DNA from: Streptomyces acidicola
Lineage (GTDB): Bacteria; Actinomycetota; Actinomycetes; Streptomycetales; Streptomycetaceae
Length of the DNA: 64,000 nt
Direction of reading: 5' to 3'
NCBI RefSeq assembly: GCF_009377235.1
Contig: NZ_VMNX01000001.1
Span: 124,001-188,000, forward strand
The translations under genes and the position numbers were made by a program. Under the pieces are notes generated by a model. It worked only from the letters and a program-made list of their open reading frames with translations. It was not told the origin of the DNA and searched no databases. Positions 22,715 to 31,119 of the stretch are shown here, piece by piece (within the stretch, counting starts at the first letter, position 1; each line of letters starts with the position of its first letter).

Positions 22715-22813
22715 GCGGCTGCCCGCCTCGCCCGTCTCGCACGGACGAGGCCGAGGGGAACCGCAGTCAGCGGCATCCAACCTGATCACCCACTGACCTG
22801 AGAGGAGTCCGTC

Positions 22814-23338
22814 ATGCGCAGCAGCCTGCACCGGGTCGGCCGCCAGTATGCGGCCACCATCGACCGCATCAACGCCGCCGCTGGCGCTGCTGTGGATCTC
22901 GTCGAGGCGCAGCTGCGTGGCTGCGTGGGCTCGGTCGAGCTCGCGGTGTCGAGTGAGTCCGGCATGTGGGAGCTCGTCGCCGACGCCCACCGGCCGATGT
23001 TCGGGCGGCAGGACCCGAAGGTGTGGCGGTACGAGCGCAATGCCTTTGGCACCACCACGATCACCCGGTCCGGGGTGTTGGTCGTCATCAATGCGCAGGC
23101 CTGCCGCGGGCGGGATGCCGAGGTCGACAAGACGCTGCTGCACGAGTTCACGCACGCCGTGCAGTTCAACCGGTCGGGCGCACGCGATCTGATCATGCGG
23201 AGTCTCGCCAACAACTACGGCATCCAGCCCATGACCCGCGCCGAGGCCAAGGCCGCGAACAAGCGTGTCGACGCCGACGAGCGCGAAGCCGCCCACATGG
23301 AACGCCACCACCCCCTGCTCGCCCAGAACATCACCTGA
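22814..23338 (+). CDS. Putative zinc metalloprotease-like protein (HEFTH)
   Basis: 174 residues; GAGAGGAG before ATG 22814. The motif LLHEFTHAVQFN (HExxH, near residue 111) is the zincin zinc site; a Glu/Asp-rich helix (DADEREAAHMERHH) further on may give the third ligand. N-terminus helical, and the pattern VLVVINAQACRGRD precedes the motif. One of two HExxH proteins in a row. Substrate unknown; it could act on cell-wall or surface protein during transfer, which is inference. Confidence 0.6.
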   Translation: MRSSLHRVGRQYAATIDRINAAAGAAVDLVEAQLRGCVGSVELAVSSESGMWELVADAHRPMFGRQDPKVWRYERNAFGTTTITRSGVLVVINAQACRGRDAEVDKTLLHEFTHAVQFNRSGARDLIMRSLANNYGIQPMTRAEAKAANKRVDADEREAAHMERHHPLLAQNIT

Positions 23339-23353
23339 AAGGACTGATCCACC

Positions 23354-23995
23354 GTGACCGCCGCCCCGGCCAACATCGCCCCCTGGCACACCAACGTGTA
23401 CGTGGACGGCGTCGCGTACCCCACCCGCCACTACGCCCTCCTCGACGAGGACGACGACGGCACCGAAACCGTCCTCGGCTTGAAGCCCGACGAACTGCAC
23501 TACATCCGCGCCATCCACGAGGCCGCCCACGCCGTCACCGCGATCGCCGGAGGCGCGCACCTCCACCACGCCCAAATCGAGACCCTCGACAGTGCCACCG
23601 ACAACGGAGGCGTCACCGAGGCCTGCGGCCTGGACGACGGCAACCTCTACGCCGTCTTCAGCGGGGCCGGGGAACGGGCCAACGACCGCTGGCTGCGCGA
23701 AGCCGGCCTGTGGACGCCGCGGCTGGCCGTCGCTGTCGAGTCCGGAGCCCGCAGCGATCGCGCCAGTTTCCTGGAGGTCAACCCGCACGTGGGCTTCGGT
23801 GACCGAGAGGTCGACTACCGCGTCGTTCACGACCTTGCCGACCAGGTCATCGACCGCCACTGGCGAGAGATCAACGTCGTCGCTGACGCCCTCGTACAGC
23901 AGATCCGCCTGGACGGCGACGACATCGCCGGCCTGATCCGCATCCCCAACGGCCCGCACCGGGCCCGTAACACGGAAGGGAACGAAGCACCGTGA
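23354..23995 (+). CDS. Putative zincin (HEAAH) protein
   Basis: 213 residues from GTG 23354. IRAIHEAAHAVTAIAGG (about residue 55) is the FtsH-like/peptidase M41 style HExxH motif; later SDRASFLEV and DYRVVHDLADQVIDRHWREI resemble the helices after the zinc site in such proteins. No AAA domain. Neighbour of another HExxH protein and of Spd-like proteins. Its GTG-overlap with the next gene couples them. Confidence 0.6.
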   Translation: MTAAPANIAPWHTNVYVDGVAYPTRHYALLDEDDDGTETVLGLKPDELHYIRAIHEAAHAVTAIAGGAHLHHAQIETLDSATDNGGVTEACGLDDGNLYAVFSGAGERANDRWLREAGLWTPRLAVAVESGARSDRASFLEVNPHVGFGDREVDYRVVHDLADQVIDRHWREINVVADALVQQIRLDGDDIAGLIRIPNGPHRARNTEGNEAP

Positions 23996-25311
23996 CCGCC
24001 ACATCCGTCGAGAAGGTCAACGGCGCATCGCTGGCCCAGCCCGAGCGCGGCTTTGACGCCGTCGCCCTGGCCGAGGCGGAGGCGATCCGGACACGCGCGG
24101 AAGCCGAAGCCGCTGCCCTCCGCACCGAAGCGGCCGGCAAGGCCGAGGCCGAGAAGGTCAGGGCCGTCGAGGAAGCTGAGAAGCTGCGGCTCGCCAACGA
24201 GAAGCAGCGGCTGCGCCTGGAGAAGGACCAGGTCGACCACGACGCCTACGTCGCCAAGAAGGAGGCCGAGGCCGCCAAGTCGCGCGCCGAGAAGGAGAAG
24301 GCCGAGCAGGCCGATGTCGACCAGGCCGCCAGCGAGGAGCAGCGCGCCAAGGAGCAGGAACGCAGCGAGAACCTGTGGAAGTGGGGGGCCCGCGGTATCT
24401 ATCTCGTCGGGTTGGTCATCGCCGCGCCCGTGCAGTTCCTCGCCTTCTGGGACAGGGAGCGCCCGTTCCTCGTCGCCGCCCCCGCGCTGCTGGAGGGCCT
24501 GGCGCTCGTTCTCGCCTGCGGTGCCGCATGGGCCGTCGCCCACCGTCGGGACGTCCTCCCGTACCGCATCGGCATCATGGCTGGCGCGCTGATTGCCGCA
24601 GGCATCAACCTGTGGCACGGCATCACTGACCCGGCGATCGGGTTGAACGCCGGCCTGATTGGAACCATCGCCTCGCTGGGCGGGCCGATCGTGCTCATGG
24701 CCTACGAGCACGGCATCGCGCAGAAGGTCGATGGCATCCCGTCGCTGCGGGAGCGTCGAGCCGCTGCCCGAGCCAAGGCCGAAGCGGATGCAGCCCGCGA
24801 GAAGACGCGCAGCGAGAAGCAGGCGGCCGAGGCGAAGGCTGCCGCTGACAAGGCTGCCGCGCAGAAGCGCGCGGAGGAGGAGCAGGCACGCAAGGACGTC
24901 GACCGCAAGGCCAGCCACCCCGACGTGTGGGAGGTCGCCGACGCCCTCCGTGCCGCGCGAGGTTCCGCGTTCGTCACCGAGCAGATCTGGGCCGAGTCCT
25001 GGCTCCTCGTCACCGGCTGCAAGACCGTCGGTATCCGCGCCGAAATCGAGGCTCAGTCGCGGGCCGCGCAGGCGCACATGCGGACCGTCACCGAGGCCCC
25101 CATCTTCGGTGAGTTGTCGCTGGTCAATTCCCAACGACCCTCGCGCCCCAAGAAGGACCCGAACGCACCCGACGGGCGCCGCAACAACGGTGGTACTCCG
25201 CCCGTGCGTCGTCCCGGCGACAGCCAGCCGAACAGCCCCCTTGCCCGCACCCAGGCCCGCGCCGAGCGGACCCCCGAGCCCGCCAAGAACTCCCGCCCGA
25301 ACGCCAACTAA
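23992..25311 (+). CDS. Spd-like membrane protein with long coiled coils
   Basis: 439 residues from GTG 23992. Residues ~25-125 and ~250-305 are long Ala/Glu/Lys/Arg coiled coils; between them lie four membrane segments (GIYLVGLVIAAPVQFLAFW, FLVAAPALLEGLALVLACGAAW, IGIMAGALIAAGINLW, LIGTIASLGGPIVLMAYEH), the DUF2637-like arrangement of Streptomyces spread (Spd) proteins. The C-terminus (HPDVWEVADALRAARG...) is helical then disordered. Such proteins help intramycelial spread of plasmids. Lies in the TraB operon. Confidence 0.7.
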   Translation: MTATSVEKVNGASLAQPERGFDAVALAEAEAIRTRAEAEAAALRTEAAGKAEAEKVRAVEEAEKLRLANEKQRLRLEKDQVDHDAYVAKKEAEAAKSRAEKEKAEQADVDQAASEEQRAKEQERSENLWKWGARGIYLVGLVIAAPVQFLAFWDRERPFLVAAPALLEGLALVLACGAAWAVAHRRDVLPYRIGIMAGALIAAGINLWHGITDPAIGLNAGLIGTIASLGGPIVLMAYEHGIAQKVDGIPSLRERRAAARAKAEADAAREKTRSEKQAAEAKAAADKAAAQKRAEEEQARKDVDRKASHPDVWEVADALRAARGSAFVTEQIWAESWLLVTGCKTVGIRAEIEAQSRAAQAHMRTVTEAPIFGELSLVNSQRPSRPKKDPNAPDGRRNNGGTPPVRRPGDSQPNSPLARTQARAERTPEPAKNSRPNAN

Positions 25312-25335
25312 CCCACCCCATTGGAGAGATCAGAA

Positions 25336-25809
25336 ATGAACGCGACCCTTCGCAAGATTGCCGTCTCGGGCGGCGCGGCCGTAGCCCTCCTCGGAGGCGC
25401 CACCGCCACCGCCGTGGCGGCTAGCCCGGAGCACGAGGCGACCGTCATCGCAATCGCCCGTACCGACACCGGACCGGGCAGCGCTGACGGCATCACGGGC
25501 GACCTCACCCCCAACGGCGGCGTCGGCGCGCCGCTGCAGAACCCCGCCAACGGACAGGTCCCGGCCGGCTACAACCAGCAGATCCAGACCCAGGCATCCG
25601 GTGGCGTCATCGGCGCCGGTGTCGTCGCGATCCTCGTGCTCGGGATCATCGTGGTCGTCCGCATCAAGGGCCGGGACGTCAAGGTCGGCGACGCCGTCGT
25701 CCTCACCCTGTTCGGGATCGCCGTGTCCGGCACTGTCATCGGCGCCCTGGGTGACCAGCTCACCGACTCCGCCATCGGGTCCATCGGCAGCATGCTCGGC
25801 GGCCTCTAG
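25336..25809 (+). CDS. Small secreted/membrane Spd-like protein
   Basis: 157 residues from ATG 25336 after GGAGAG. Signal-like start (AVSGGAAVALLGGATATAVAA), a Gly/Pro region, then two membrane segments (GVIGAGVVAILVLGIIVVVRI and AVVLTLFGIAVSGTVIGALG). Small hydrophobic proteins before traB are typical spd genes of Streptomyces plasmids. Confidence 0.65.
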   Translation: MNATLRKIAVSGGAAVALLGGATATAVAASPEHEATVIAIARTDTGPGSADGITGDLTPNGGVGAPLQNPANGQVPAGYNQQIQTQASGGVIGAGVVAILVLGIIVVVRIKGRDVKVGDAVVLTLFGIAVSGTVIGALGDQLTDSAIGSIGSMLGGL

Positions 25810-25817
25810 CCCACCTC

Positions 25818-25843
25818 GCGGGGCCCGCAGATCCGGGCCCCGC
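25818..25843 (+). terminator. Hairpin between spd-like gene and traB
   Basis: GCGGGGCCC pairs with GGGCCCCGC (9 bp, loop GCAGATCC), 25 bases before the traB start. Could set the relative level of TraB message. Confidence 0.5.
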
Positions 25844-25868
25844 ACCCACCCCAGGAAGGACACGGCCA

Positions 25869-28109
25869 GTGGCCACCGAAGTGCAGCCCGACCACATCGA
25901 GCAGCAGCCCGTCGAAGATGCCGCCGAGCCCACCCGCACCGACCGCATCAAGACCGCGTTCAAGGAGCAGTACGGCCATGCCTCCGCCCGTGGCAAGGAC
26001 TGGCTGGCCGGCGGGGACCTCGACCAGGTCGATGTCATCCAGTACGCCACCCAGCGGAAGCAGGGCAAGCGCGATGAGAAGCTCGCCCGCCAGCAGCGGA
26101 CCGTCGCCGAAGCCCACGGCCGTTTCGCCCACGCCAAGATGCAGGCCGAGGAAGGCGAATCCGCAGGCAGGGGGATGCTCGCGAGCCTCGGAGGGCGTGT
26201 CGCCGCCGAGGAGTCCAAGCTGGCCGCGTTGCAGGCCACGCCCGTGCTGCCTCCCACTGACCGGGAGATCGCAGCGGCCCGCACCAGCAAGAAGGCCGGA
26301 CGTGCCGCGATCGTCGCGGCGGGCGGGTTCGGATCGCTGTCCGTGCTCGGTGCCGCGATCGAGCAGGCCGCCACCGGGCAGCCGCTCCTCCTCGGAGTCG
26401 TGACCACCGCGGCCGGCTACGGCTGGTACCTGCTCTCCCGGCCCTTCGTTGCCCGCGGGAAGGAGGGGGTGGCCCCTTTCGTCCCGGCCCCCAGCCTGCC
26501 CGCCACGTTCCAGGCGGAGTCGGCCGGGGGAGCGACGCCGATCGTCGGCGGGAACGTCGTCATGTCCGTCGAGCAACTGCCCGACGAGGGCAAGCCGTTC
26601 CCCATCCGTGATGCGCGTACCGCCGAGCAGCTAGCCCAGTGCGTGTTGCTGGCGGCGCGAGCCGAGAACGTGCCGATCGTCGAAGTGTCCGACGTGACGC
26701 GGCAGCCGTGGGGCTGGCAGTGCACCGTCCGCGTCGGTGAAGGCACCCCCGAGGCGATCATTGATAAGAGCGGCGACCTGGAAACCCGCTTCGACCTGCC
26801 CACCAACGGTGTCCGGCCGCAGCCGCTCAAGGTCCGGAGGGCCTGCGCCGTGCTGCGCCTCGTCGACGGGGATCCGTTCGCTTCCGCCCCCGGCCTGCCC
26901 CGCCGCGCTCCCAAGTCCCTGTCGATCACCGACGCGTTCCGTATCGGAACCTCGGTCGGCGGCGACCCGCTCGAACTGTCCCTGGCTGGCGTCATGGGTC
27001 TGTGGGTCGCGGCATCCGGTGGCGGCAAGACCGGCATCCTCCAGGCCCTCGCCGAGGGCGTCACCGCTTGCCGGGACAACATCACCATCGACCTCGACCC
27101 GTTCGGCGACGGCCTCGAAGACCTCGGCGACGCGGTGCGGATCACCGGCCGGTCCAACGAGCAGATCGAAGCGGTCCTGCTGTTCTTCCTGGTCATGGCC
27201 AAGGGCCGGGCTCGGCTGCGGGCCAAACTCGGCATGGGCAAGAAGTGGCAGCCCAGTCCCGAACGTCCGGCCGTCACGATCTTCTTCGACGAGCTGCCGA
27301 AGGCCAGCGCCCTGGCCAAGCGCCTGTACAACGACCTGCTGCTCGTCGGCCGCAAGGAACTGATTGTCGTCGAGGCCGCGTCGCAGGGCGGCCAGAGTAC
27401 CTACCTCGGGGCGAACATCGCCCAGATGGTCGCCCTGAAGGCCGTCGGCCCCTGCAAGGTCGAAGACACCCGGTCCGTTTTCGGCGACGGCTCTGTCAAG
27501 GAGGGCTACCTGCCGCACAAGCTGTCCCCGGCCACCCAGACCGATCCCAAGGATGCTGGCCACATCTTCATCCAGGGCGTGCCTGGGAAGGCCGATGAGC
27601 CGATCGAGTACGCCATCCACGAGGTACCGTCCGCCGTTCTCCGCCAGCTCGGACAGGAGCGGCTCGAAGCCGGACTGCTCGACCCCGACCAGGACAGCCT
27701 CGACGCCATGCGGACCGTGGACCTGCCCGAATACGTCGAGGCCGTCTACGACAACGACGGCAACCTCAAGAAGCCTGCCCCGGTCGAGCTCCTCACCTGG
27801 GAGCAGCTGCTGAAGCTGTGCGGCGCGGAGCCGGCTGCCGGTGCCGATCTGACGGACGGGCCCGCACGGGCCGCGGTCGAGGACTCGGTGACCGTGATGG
27901 AGAAGGCGGGCGTCGACCGGATGAAGACCGAGCCGCTCCTTGCCGCCGTCCGGGACTACGACCCCGACGCCTACGGCGAGATGACGGTCGATGAGTTCAA
28001 GGCGCTCATGAAGCAGGCCGGCGCCGGGGCACCCGTCACGCTCGGCGAGATGGACGGAGAGAAGAACCCGCGCGGGTTCAAGCGTGATCGGCTCCGCCAC
28101 CTGCTGTGA
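25869..28109 (+). CDS. traB: FtsK/TraB-type DNA translocase (conjugal transfer)
   Basis: 746 residues from GTG 25869 (AAGGAC upstream). Residues ~140-195 hold two membrane segments (AAIVAAGGFGSLSVLGAAI and LLLGVVTTAAGYGWYLL). A Walker A VAASGGGKTG lies near residue 380 and Walker B VTIFFDELPK near residue 470, followed by a segment that fits the FtsK-motor order (ELIVVEAASQGGQSTYLG). The C-terminal ~120 residues form helical wing-like domains (VMEKAGVDRMKTEPLLAAVRDYD). In Streptomyces, TraB proteins move double-stranded DNA between mycelia and recognise 8-bp repeats. A repeat array follows directly. Confidence 0.85.
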   Translation: MATEVQPDHIEQQPVEDAAEPTRTDRIKTAFKEQYGHASARGKDWLAGGDLDQVDVIQYATQRKQGKRDEKLARQQRTVAEAHGRFAHAKMQAEEGESAGRGMLASLGGRVAAEESKLAALQATPVLPPTDREIAAARTSKKAGRAAIVAAGGFGSLSVLGAAIEQAATGQPLLLGVVTTAAGYGWYLLSRPFVARGKEGVAPFVPAPSLPATFQAESAGGATPIVGGNVVMSVEQLPDEGKPFPIRDARTAEQLAQCVLLAARAENVPIVEVSDVTRQPWGWQCTVRVGEGTPEAIIDKSGDLETRFDLPTNGVRPQPLKVRRACAVLRLVDGDPFASAPGLPRRAPKSLSITDAFRIGTSVGGDPLELSLAGVMGLWVAASGGGKTGILQALAEGVTACRDNITIDLDPFGDGLEDLGDAVRITGRSNEQIEAVLLFFLVMAKGRARLRAKLGMGKKWQPSPERPAVTIFFDELPKASALAKRLYNDLLLVGRKELIVVEAASQGGQSTYLGANIAQMVALKAVGPCKVEDTRSVFGDGSVKEGYLPHKLSPATQTDPKDAGHIFIQGVPGKADEPIEYAIHEVPSAVLRQLGQERLEAGLLDPDQDSLDAMRTVDLPEYVEAVYDNDGNLKKPAPVELLTWEQLLKLCGAEPAAGADLTDGPARAAVEDSVTVMEKAGVDRMKTEPLLAAVRDYDPDAYGEMTVDEFKALMKQAGAGAPVTLGEMDGEKNPRGFKRDRLRHLL

Positions 28110-28131
28110 CCGTTACGCGAAGTATGTGTCC

Positions 28132-28293
28132 CTGATCAGGGCCTGCTCAGCCCTGCTCAGGCCGCAAACCCGCAGGTCGCAGCTGCTCAGGCTGCTGATC
28201 AGGGCCTGCTCACCGTCTGCTCTGAGCGGCGGGTGAGCAGGGTCCTGAGCGGCCCTGACCTGCACGTTTGCCTGTTGAGCAGGCCTGAGCAGT
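28132..28293. repeat. CCTGCTCA/TGAGCAGG repeat array, candidate clt locus
   Basis: Between the traB stop and the next gene. Direct-strand copies: CCTGCTCA at 28142-28149, 28152-28159 and 28205-28212, and GCTGCTCA at 28182-28189. Inverted copies: TGAGCAGG at 28234-28241 and 28276-28283, TGAGCAGT at 28286-28293; TGAGCGG variants at 28223 and 28246. An 18-base unit (CTGATCAGGGCCTGCTCA) occurs twice, at 28132 and 28195. TraB proteins bind 8-bp repeats at clt loci near tra genes, so this is the likely transfer locus. Confidence 0.6.
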
Positions 28294-28341
28294 GAGGACA
28301 AAGCACCGCAAACAACCACGCAAGCCGAAGGAGATACCGCC

Positions 28342-28545
28342 GTGAGTGCAACAAGCCGATGGGCCTGGACCCTCGTGATCAGCAGTGACGGCAGGCAGTA
28401 CACGCTGCCCGGCGAGACGATCGCCGCCGCCAACGCGACTGCGGACACGATCCTGCCCCCGATCCTCAAGGACGTGCCCCGCCAGTTCTGGGGCCGTGAT
28501 GGTGGCTTCCGAGTCATCAGCTTCTCTGCCACCCGCACCAACTGA
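28342..28545 (+). CDS. Small hypothetical protein
   Basis: 67 residues, GTG after GAAGGAGA. TSRWAWTLVISSDGRQYTLPGETIAAANATADTILPPIL is a beta-beta-alpha order. First gene after the repeat array. No family recognised. Confidence 0.6.
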   Translation: MSATSRWAWTLVISSDGRQYTLPGETIAAANATADTILPPILKDVPRQFWGRDGGFRVISFSATRTN

Positions 28546-28577
28546 CCCAACGCGCCCATCTCGAAGGAGTCCCCGTC

Positions 28578-28982
28578 ATGCCCAAGATCTGGCAGCCGAA
28601 CGAGGCGAAGAAGTTCGCCCGGCAGGTCCAGCTCGGCAAGAGCTACTACATCGTCCACACCATGGCGACGAACCTCGCCCCCTACGAGGACCCGTACCTG
28701 TACAGCGAGGTCAAGTTCACCCGCCGCCTCCCGCTCACCGGGAACATCGCCACGGACGGCGGTACGTCCGCCATCCGCATGTGCCAGGTGTACGGGCCCG
28801 TGTACGAGGAGCGGCCCGCCGGGCTCCGCAAGCTCGCCGGCCCCGCCCCCCAGGTCGCCGGGCCGCTCGGCGCCGACTACGAGGGCGTGCTGGACGAGCC
28901 CGAGCTCCGTGGCCTGGAGAAGCAGGCCGCCCAGACCAGCGACCCGCGCAAGCGCCGCCCCCTCGGCGGCTGGCGCGTCTGA
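28578..28982 (+). CDS. Hypothetical protein
   Basis: 134 residues; AAGGAG before ATG 28578. KIWQPNEAKKFARQVQLGKSYYIVHTMATNLAPYED, then FTRRLPLTGNIATDGG and a Pro/Gly-rich disordered tail. Appears to be a small alpha/beta protein. Unknown. Confidence 0.55.
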   Translation: MPKIWQPNEAKKFARQVQLGKSYYIVHTMATNLAPYEDPYLYSEVKFTRRLPLTGNIATDGGTSAIRMCQVYGPVYEERPAGLRKLAGPAPQVAGPLGADYEGVLDEPELRGLEKQAAQTSDPRKRRPLGGWRV

Positions 28983-29002
28983 CACCGATCAAGGAGTACC
29001 CC

Positions 29003-29185
29003 ATGGAGTACACCCACCAGTCCGTGAAGGACTACGTGGAGGCGAAGAAGCGCGGCGACCGCGCCACCACCGACCGCATCGTCGCCGAAGTCACGGCCCG
29101 CTTCGACGCCCGCACCACCGACGGCAGCGAAATCGTCGAGCTCGGGCGCGCCATGGAGCGCGTCAGCCTCGGCGAAGGGGAGTGA
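29003..29185 (+). CDS. Small helical protein
   Basis: 60 residues, ATG 29003 after AAGGAG. YTHQSVKDYVEAKKRGDRATTDRIVAEVTARFDAR, helical. A longer reading from 28385 in this frame is a shadow of the previous genes. Unknown. Confidence 0.55.
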   Translation: MEYTHQSVKDYVEAKKRGDRATTDRIVAEVTARFDARTTDGSEIVELGRAMERVSLGEGE

Positions 29186-29191
29186 ACGCCA

Positions 29192-29377
29192 GTGCCCAGT
29201 CGCGAGGAGATCTTCAACGCTGCCGTAGCCGCCATGAGGCGCGGGCACCAGCTCAACGCTCAAGGCGCCGATGAGTCGCACCCCGACTACGCGAACGTCA
29301 TGCCCACCCTGCATGCGGCGATCGCCGCCGGGTTCACGGACGCCGAGATCTACGCAGCAGCCACTGCCCCGCAGTAG
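29192..29377 (+). CDS. Small hypothetical protein
   Basis: 61 residues, GTG 29192. SREEIFNAAVAAMRRGHQLNAQG, then MPTLHAAIAAGFTDAEIYAAAT, helical. A hairpin with 8-bp arms (GGGGCGCC/GGCGCCCC, 29386-29420) follows. No family recognised. Confidence 0.55.
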   Translation: MPSREEIFNAAVAAMRRGHQLNAQGADESHPDYANVMPTLHAAIAAGFTDAEIYAAATAPQ

Positions 29378-29467
29378 CTGAGCCGGGGCGCCCCCACCCG
29401 CCTGCCAGCAACCAGGGGCGCCCCTTCCACCCCCGCCCGAACCAGACCGAACGAGGAGACCTTCATC

Positions 29468-29662
29468 ATGCCCGTACAGATCAGCGGAATGACAGACCAG
29501 GAATGGGAGGCGCAGAACGGCACCCTCCAGCCCTCGGAAGCACAGGCGCAGGGCCTGTGCTGGTGCTGCACCGGAAACGGCGTCCTCTACAGCGCCTTCG
29601 GTGGCAACCAAATCAAGGTTAGCTGCCGTGAATGCAGCGGCGACGGCAAGGCCCGGTCATGA
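29468..29662 (+). CDS. Small CxxC zinc-motif protein
   Basis: 64 residues; GAGGAG before ATG 29468. WCCTGNGVLY...VSCRECSGDG has two CxxC(xGxG)-type knuckles of the DnaJ zinc-finger kind (CxxCxGxG). Stop overlaps the next ATG. Confidence 0.6.
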   Translation: MPVQISGMTDQEWEAQNGTLQPSEAQAQGLCWCCTGNGVLYSAFGGNQIKVSCRECSGDGKARS

Positions 29663-30150
29663 CCGCCAAGACGCTCACGCCATCCGCCTCGGCCACCGCC
29701 GCGAAGCCGCTCGACTTCGACGAACGCCTGACCCTCGCTGCCCTCGCCGTCGACGCCCGTACCGACACCACGCCGCTCGACCTGGCCGACGTGATCCGGA
29801 TTCCCGAGCGGGCACCCCGGTCGCTCACCCCCACCTCGGCGCCCTGCCCCTACAACACCCCCATCGCGGGCCTGCTGTACCGGGCCCGGCAGCGGCTCGA
29901 ACAGGGAGGCTGGTGCACCGGAGCCCTCCGCGACGAGCAAGGCGCGGCCTGTTTGGTCGGCGCCATCCGAGCCGAAGCGGCCAGCCGCGGCCAGGCCGAC
30001 GACGCGTGCGTGCTGCTCCTCGAAGCCATCCGCCGCGACTTCCGCGACGTCGAATCCATCCCGTCATGGAATGACGCACGTCGGGACCCGCGCCTGCCGC
30101 TGCTCTACCTCGACCGGGCCGCGACCCTCGCCCACGCCCGAACGCTCTAG
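29659..30150 (+). CDS. Hypothetical protein, possibly DUF6197-like
   Basis: 163 residues, ATG in the previous stop. Helical with LLYRARQRLEQGGWCTGALRDEQGAACLVGAI, a pattern (GWC.G....GA.CL.GAI) seen in a Streptomyces family; label DUF6197 is tentative. Unknown role. Confidence 0.6.
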   Translation: MTAKTLTPSASATAAKPLDFDERLTLAALAVDARTDTTPLDLADVIRIPERAPRSLTPTSAPCPYNTPIAGLLYRARQRLEQGGWCTGALRDEQGAACLVGAIRAEAASRGQADDACVLLLEAIRRDFRDVESIPSWNDARRDPRLPLLYLDRAATLAHARTL

Positions 30151-30173
30151 CCCGCCGGAAAGGACTGATCAAC

Positions 30174-30377
30174 GTGGACTTCACCCGCAAGGAACCCGAT
30201 CGAGGCAGTCAGATCTGCGGCTACCAGATGCAGATCGGCAGCTGGCACAACGACGGCAACCGGTTCTGCACCGAGCGCAAGGTCAAGGGCCTCTACTTCT
30301 GCCAGAAACACCACGACTGGGTCCTCGACGAGTGCGGCGAGATCCGCATGGCCCCCGGCAACGCCATCGGACGGTGA
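30174..30377 (+). CDS. Small Cys/His protein, tandem copy 1
   Basis: 67 residues, GTG after GAAAGGA. QICGYQ...RFCTERKVKGLYFCQKHH...VLDECGEIRMAPGNAIG. Cys and His spacing suggests a zinc site. The next gene is a diverged duplicate, including the PGNAIG end. Confidence 0.65.
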   Translation: MDFTRKEPDRGSQICGYQMQIGSWHNDGNRFCTERKVKGLYFCQKHHDWVLDECGEIRMAPGNAIGR

Positions 30378-30580
30378 TTGTGTCCAAGACGCTGAGGGCA
30401 GACCCTGACCCCGCCGGGCAGATCTGCGGCTACCAGATCGCATACGGCATGCCGTGGTCCGAGTACTGCGCAGAACGCAAGGCCCGCGGCAAGTACTTCT
30501 GTGAGCAGCACGACCGTGAGGTGCTGGAAGAAGACGGCCACGTCCACATGCCGCCCGGCAACGCCATCGGAACCGGTTGA
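30374..30580 (+). CDS. Small Cys/His protein, tandem copy 2
   Basis: 68 residues if GTG 30374 (overlapping the previous stop) is used; GTG 30380 is also possible. QICGYQIAYGMPWSEYCAERKARGKYFCEQHDREVLEEDGHVHMPPGNAIG aligns with copy 1 along its whole length. A tandem duplication, diverged to about half identity. Confidence 0.6.
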   Translation: MIVSKTLRADPDPAGQICGYQIAYGMPWSEYCAERKARGKYFCEQHDREVLEEDGHVHMPPGNAIGTG

Positions 30581-30585
30581 TCGGC

Positions 30586-30798
30586 ATGGCTTTCGAACGC
30601 ATCAGCAAGATCCTCGAAGCGCCGGACGGGTCCTTCATCTACGCGCAAGCCGACCACGCCGCCAACCAGTTCCGCGTCGTCTGCTCCGGCTGCCCCGACC
30701 TACAGACCACGCCCTACAACAGCGGCACTGGAGCGATCCTCGCCGCCTCCTACCACGCCGAACACGACCCCAACCAGAAGCATGTCCCCACCCGGTAG
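30586..30798 (+). CDS. Small hypothetical protein
   Basis: 70 residues from ATG 30586. AFERISKILEAPDGSFIYAQADHAANQFRVVCSGCPD has a beta-hairpin start and a CxxC, then HAEHDPNQKH. Unknown. Confidence 0.5.
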   Translation: MAFERISKILEAPDGSFIYAQADHAANQFRVVCSGCPDLQTTPYNSGTGAILAASYHAEHDPNQKHVPTR

Positions 30799-30814
30799 CC
30801 GAAAGGACCCCACC

Positions 30815-31117
30815 TTGGGTATCAGCATCAGCCATGGCGCCGGTGGTAGCCGGTCCGGGCTCACCATCAGCAACCTCGGCCAGCATCTTGCCCACACGCT
30901 CACCGCCTCCGAATGGCGGGAGATCTCCGACCTGTTCGACGGCACCTTCGCCGACGTCGCCAGCATTCCGCCGCACGAAGCCGACCGTATCGGCGAGCTC
31001 CTCCACAAGGCCGCCGGCCATCGCCTCATGCCCACCAACTGGGGCGACCTCGCCACCCATATTGGCGACTCCGCCAACCGCGCCGCCCGCGCCGGCCAGA
31101 ACTGGGAGTGGACCTGA
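30815..31117 (+). CDS. Hypothetical protein with TTG start
   Basis: 100 residues from TTG 30815, favoured because GAAAGGA lies 8 bases upstream; ATG 30782 would overlap the previous gene. GISISHGAGGSRSGLTISNLGQHLAHTLTASEWREISDLFDG. Unknown. Confidence 0.5.
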   Translation: MGISISHGAGGSRSGLTISNLGQHLAHTLTASEWREISDLFDGTFADVASIPPHEADRIGELLHKAAGHRLMPTNWGDLATHIGDSANRAARAGQNWEWT

Positions 31118-31119
31118 CC

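Noticed and set aside
22460..24004. 514-codon minus-strand open frame
   Set aside because: Antisense to a run of coupled plus-strand genes with good start sites; protein looks like GC-driven shadow.
28132..28293. Repeat array as a CRISPR
   Set aside because: Repeats are 8 bp, in both orientations and not separated by unique spacers of equal length; no cas genes are present.
28385..29185. 266-codon plus-strand reading
   Set aside because: It begins inside other called genes; only the last 60 codons after the ribosome site at 29003 are credible.
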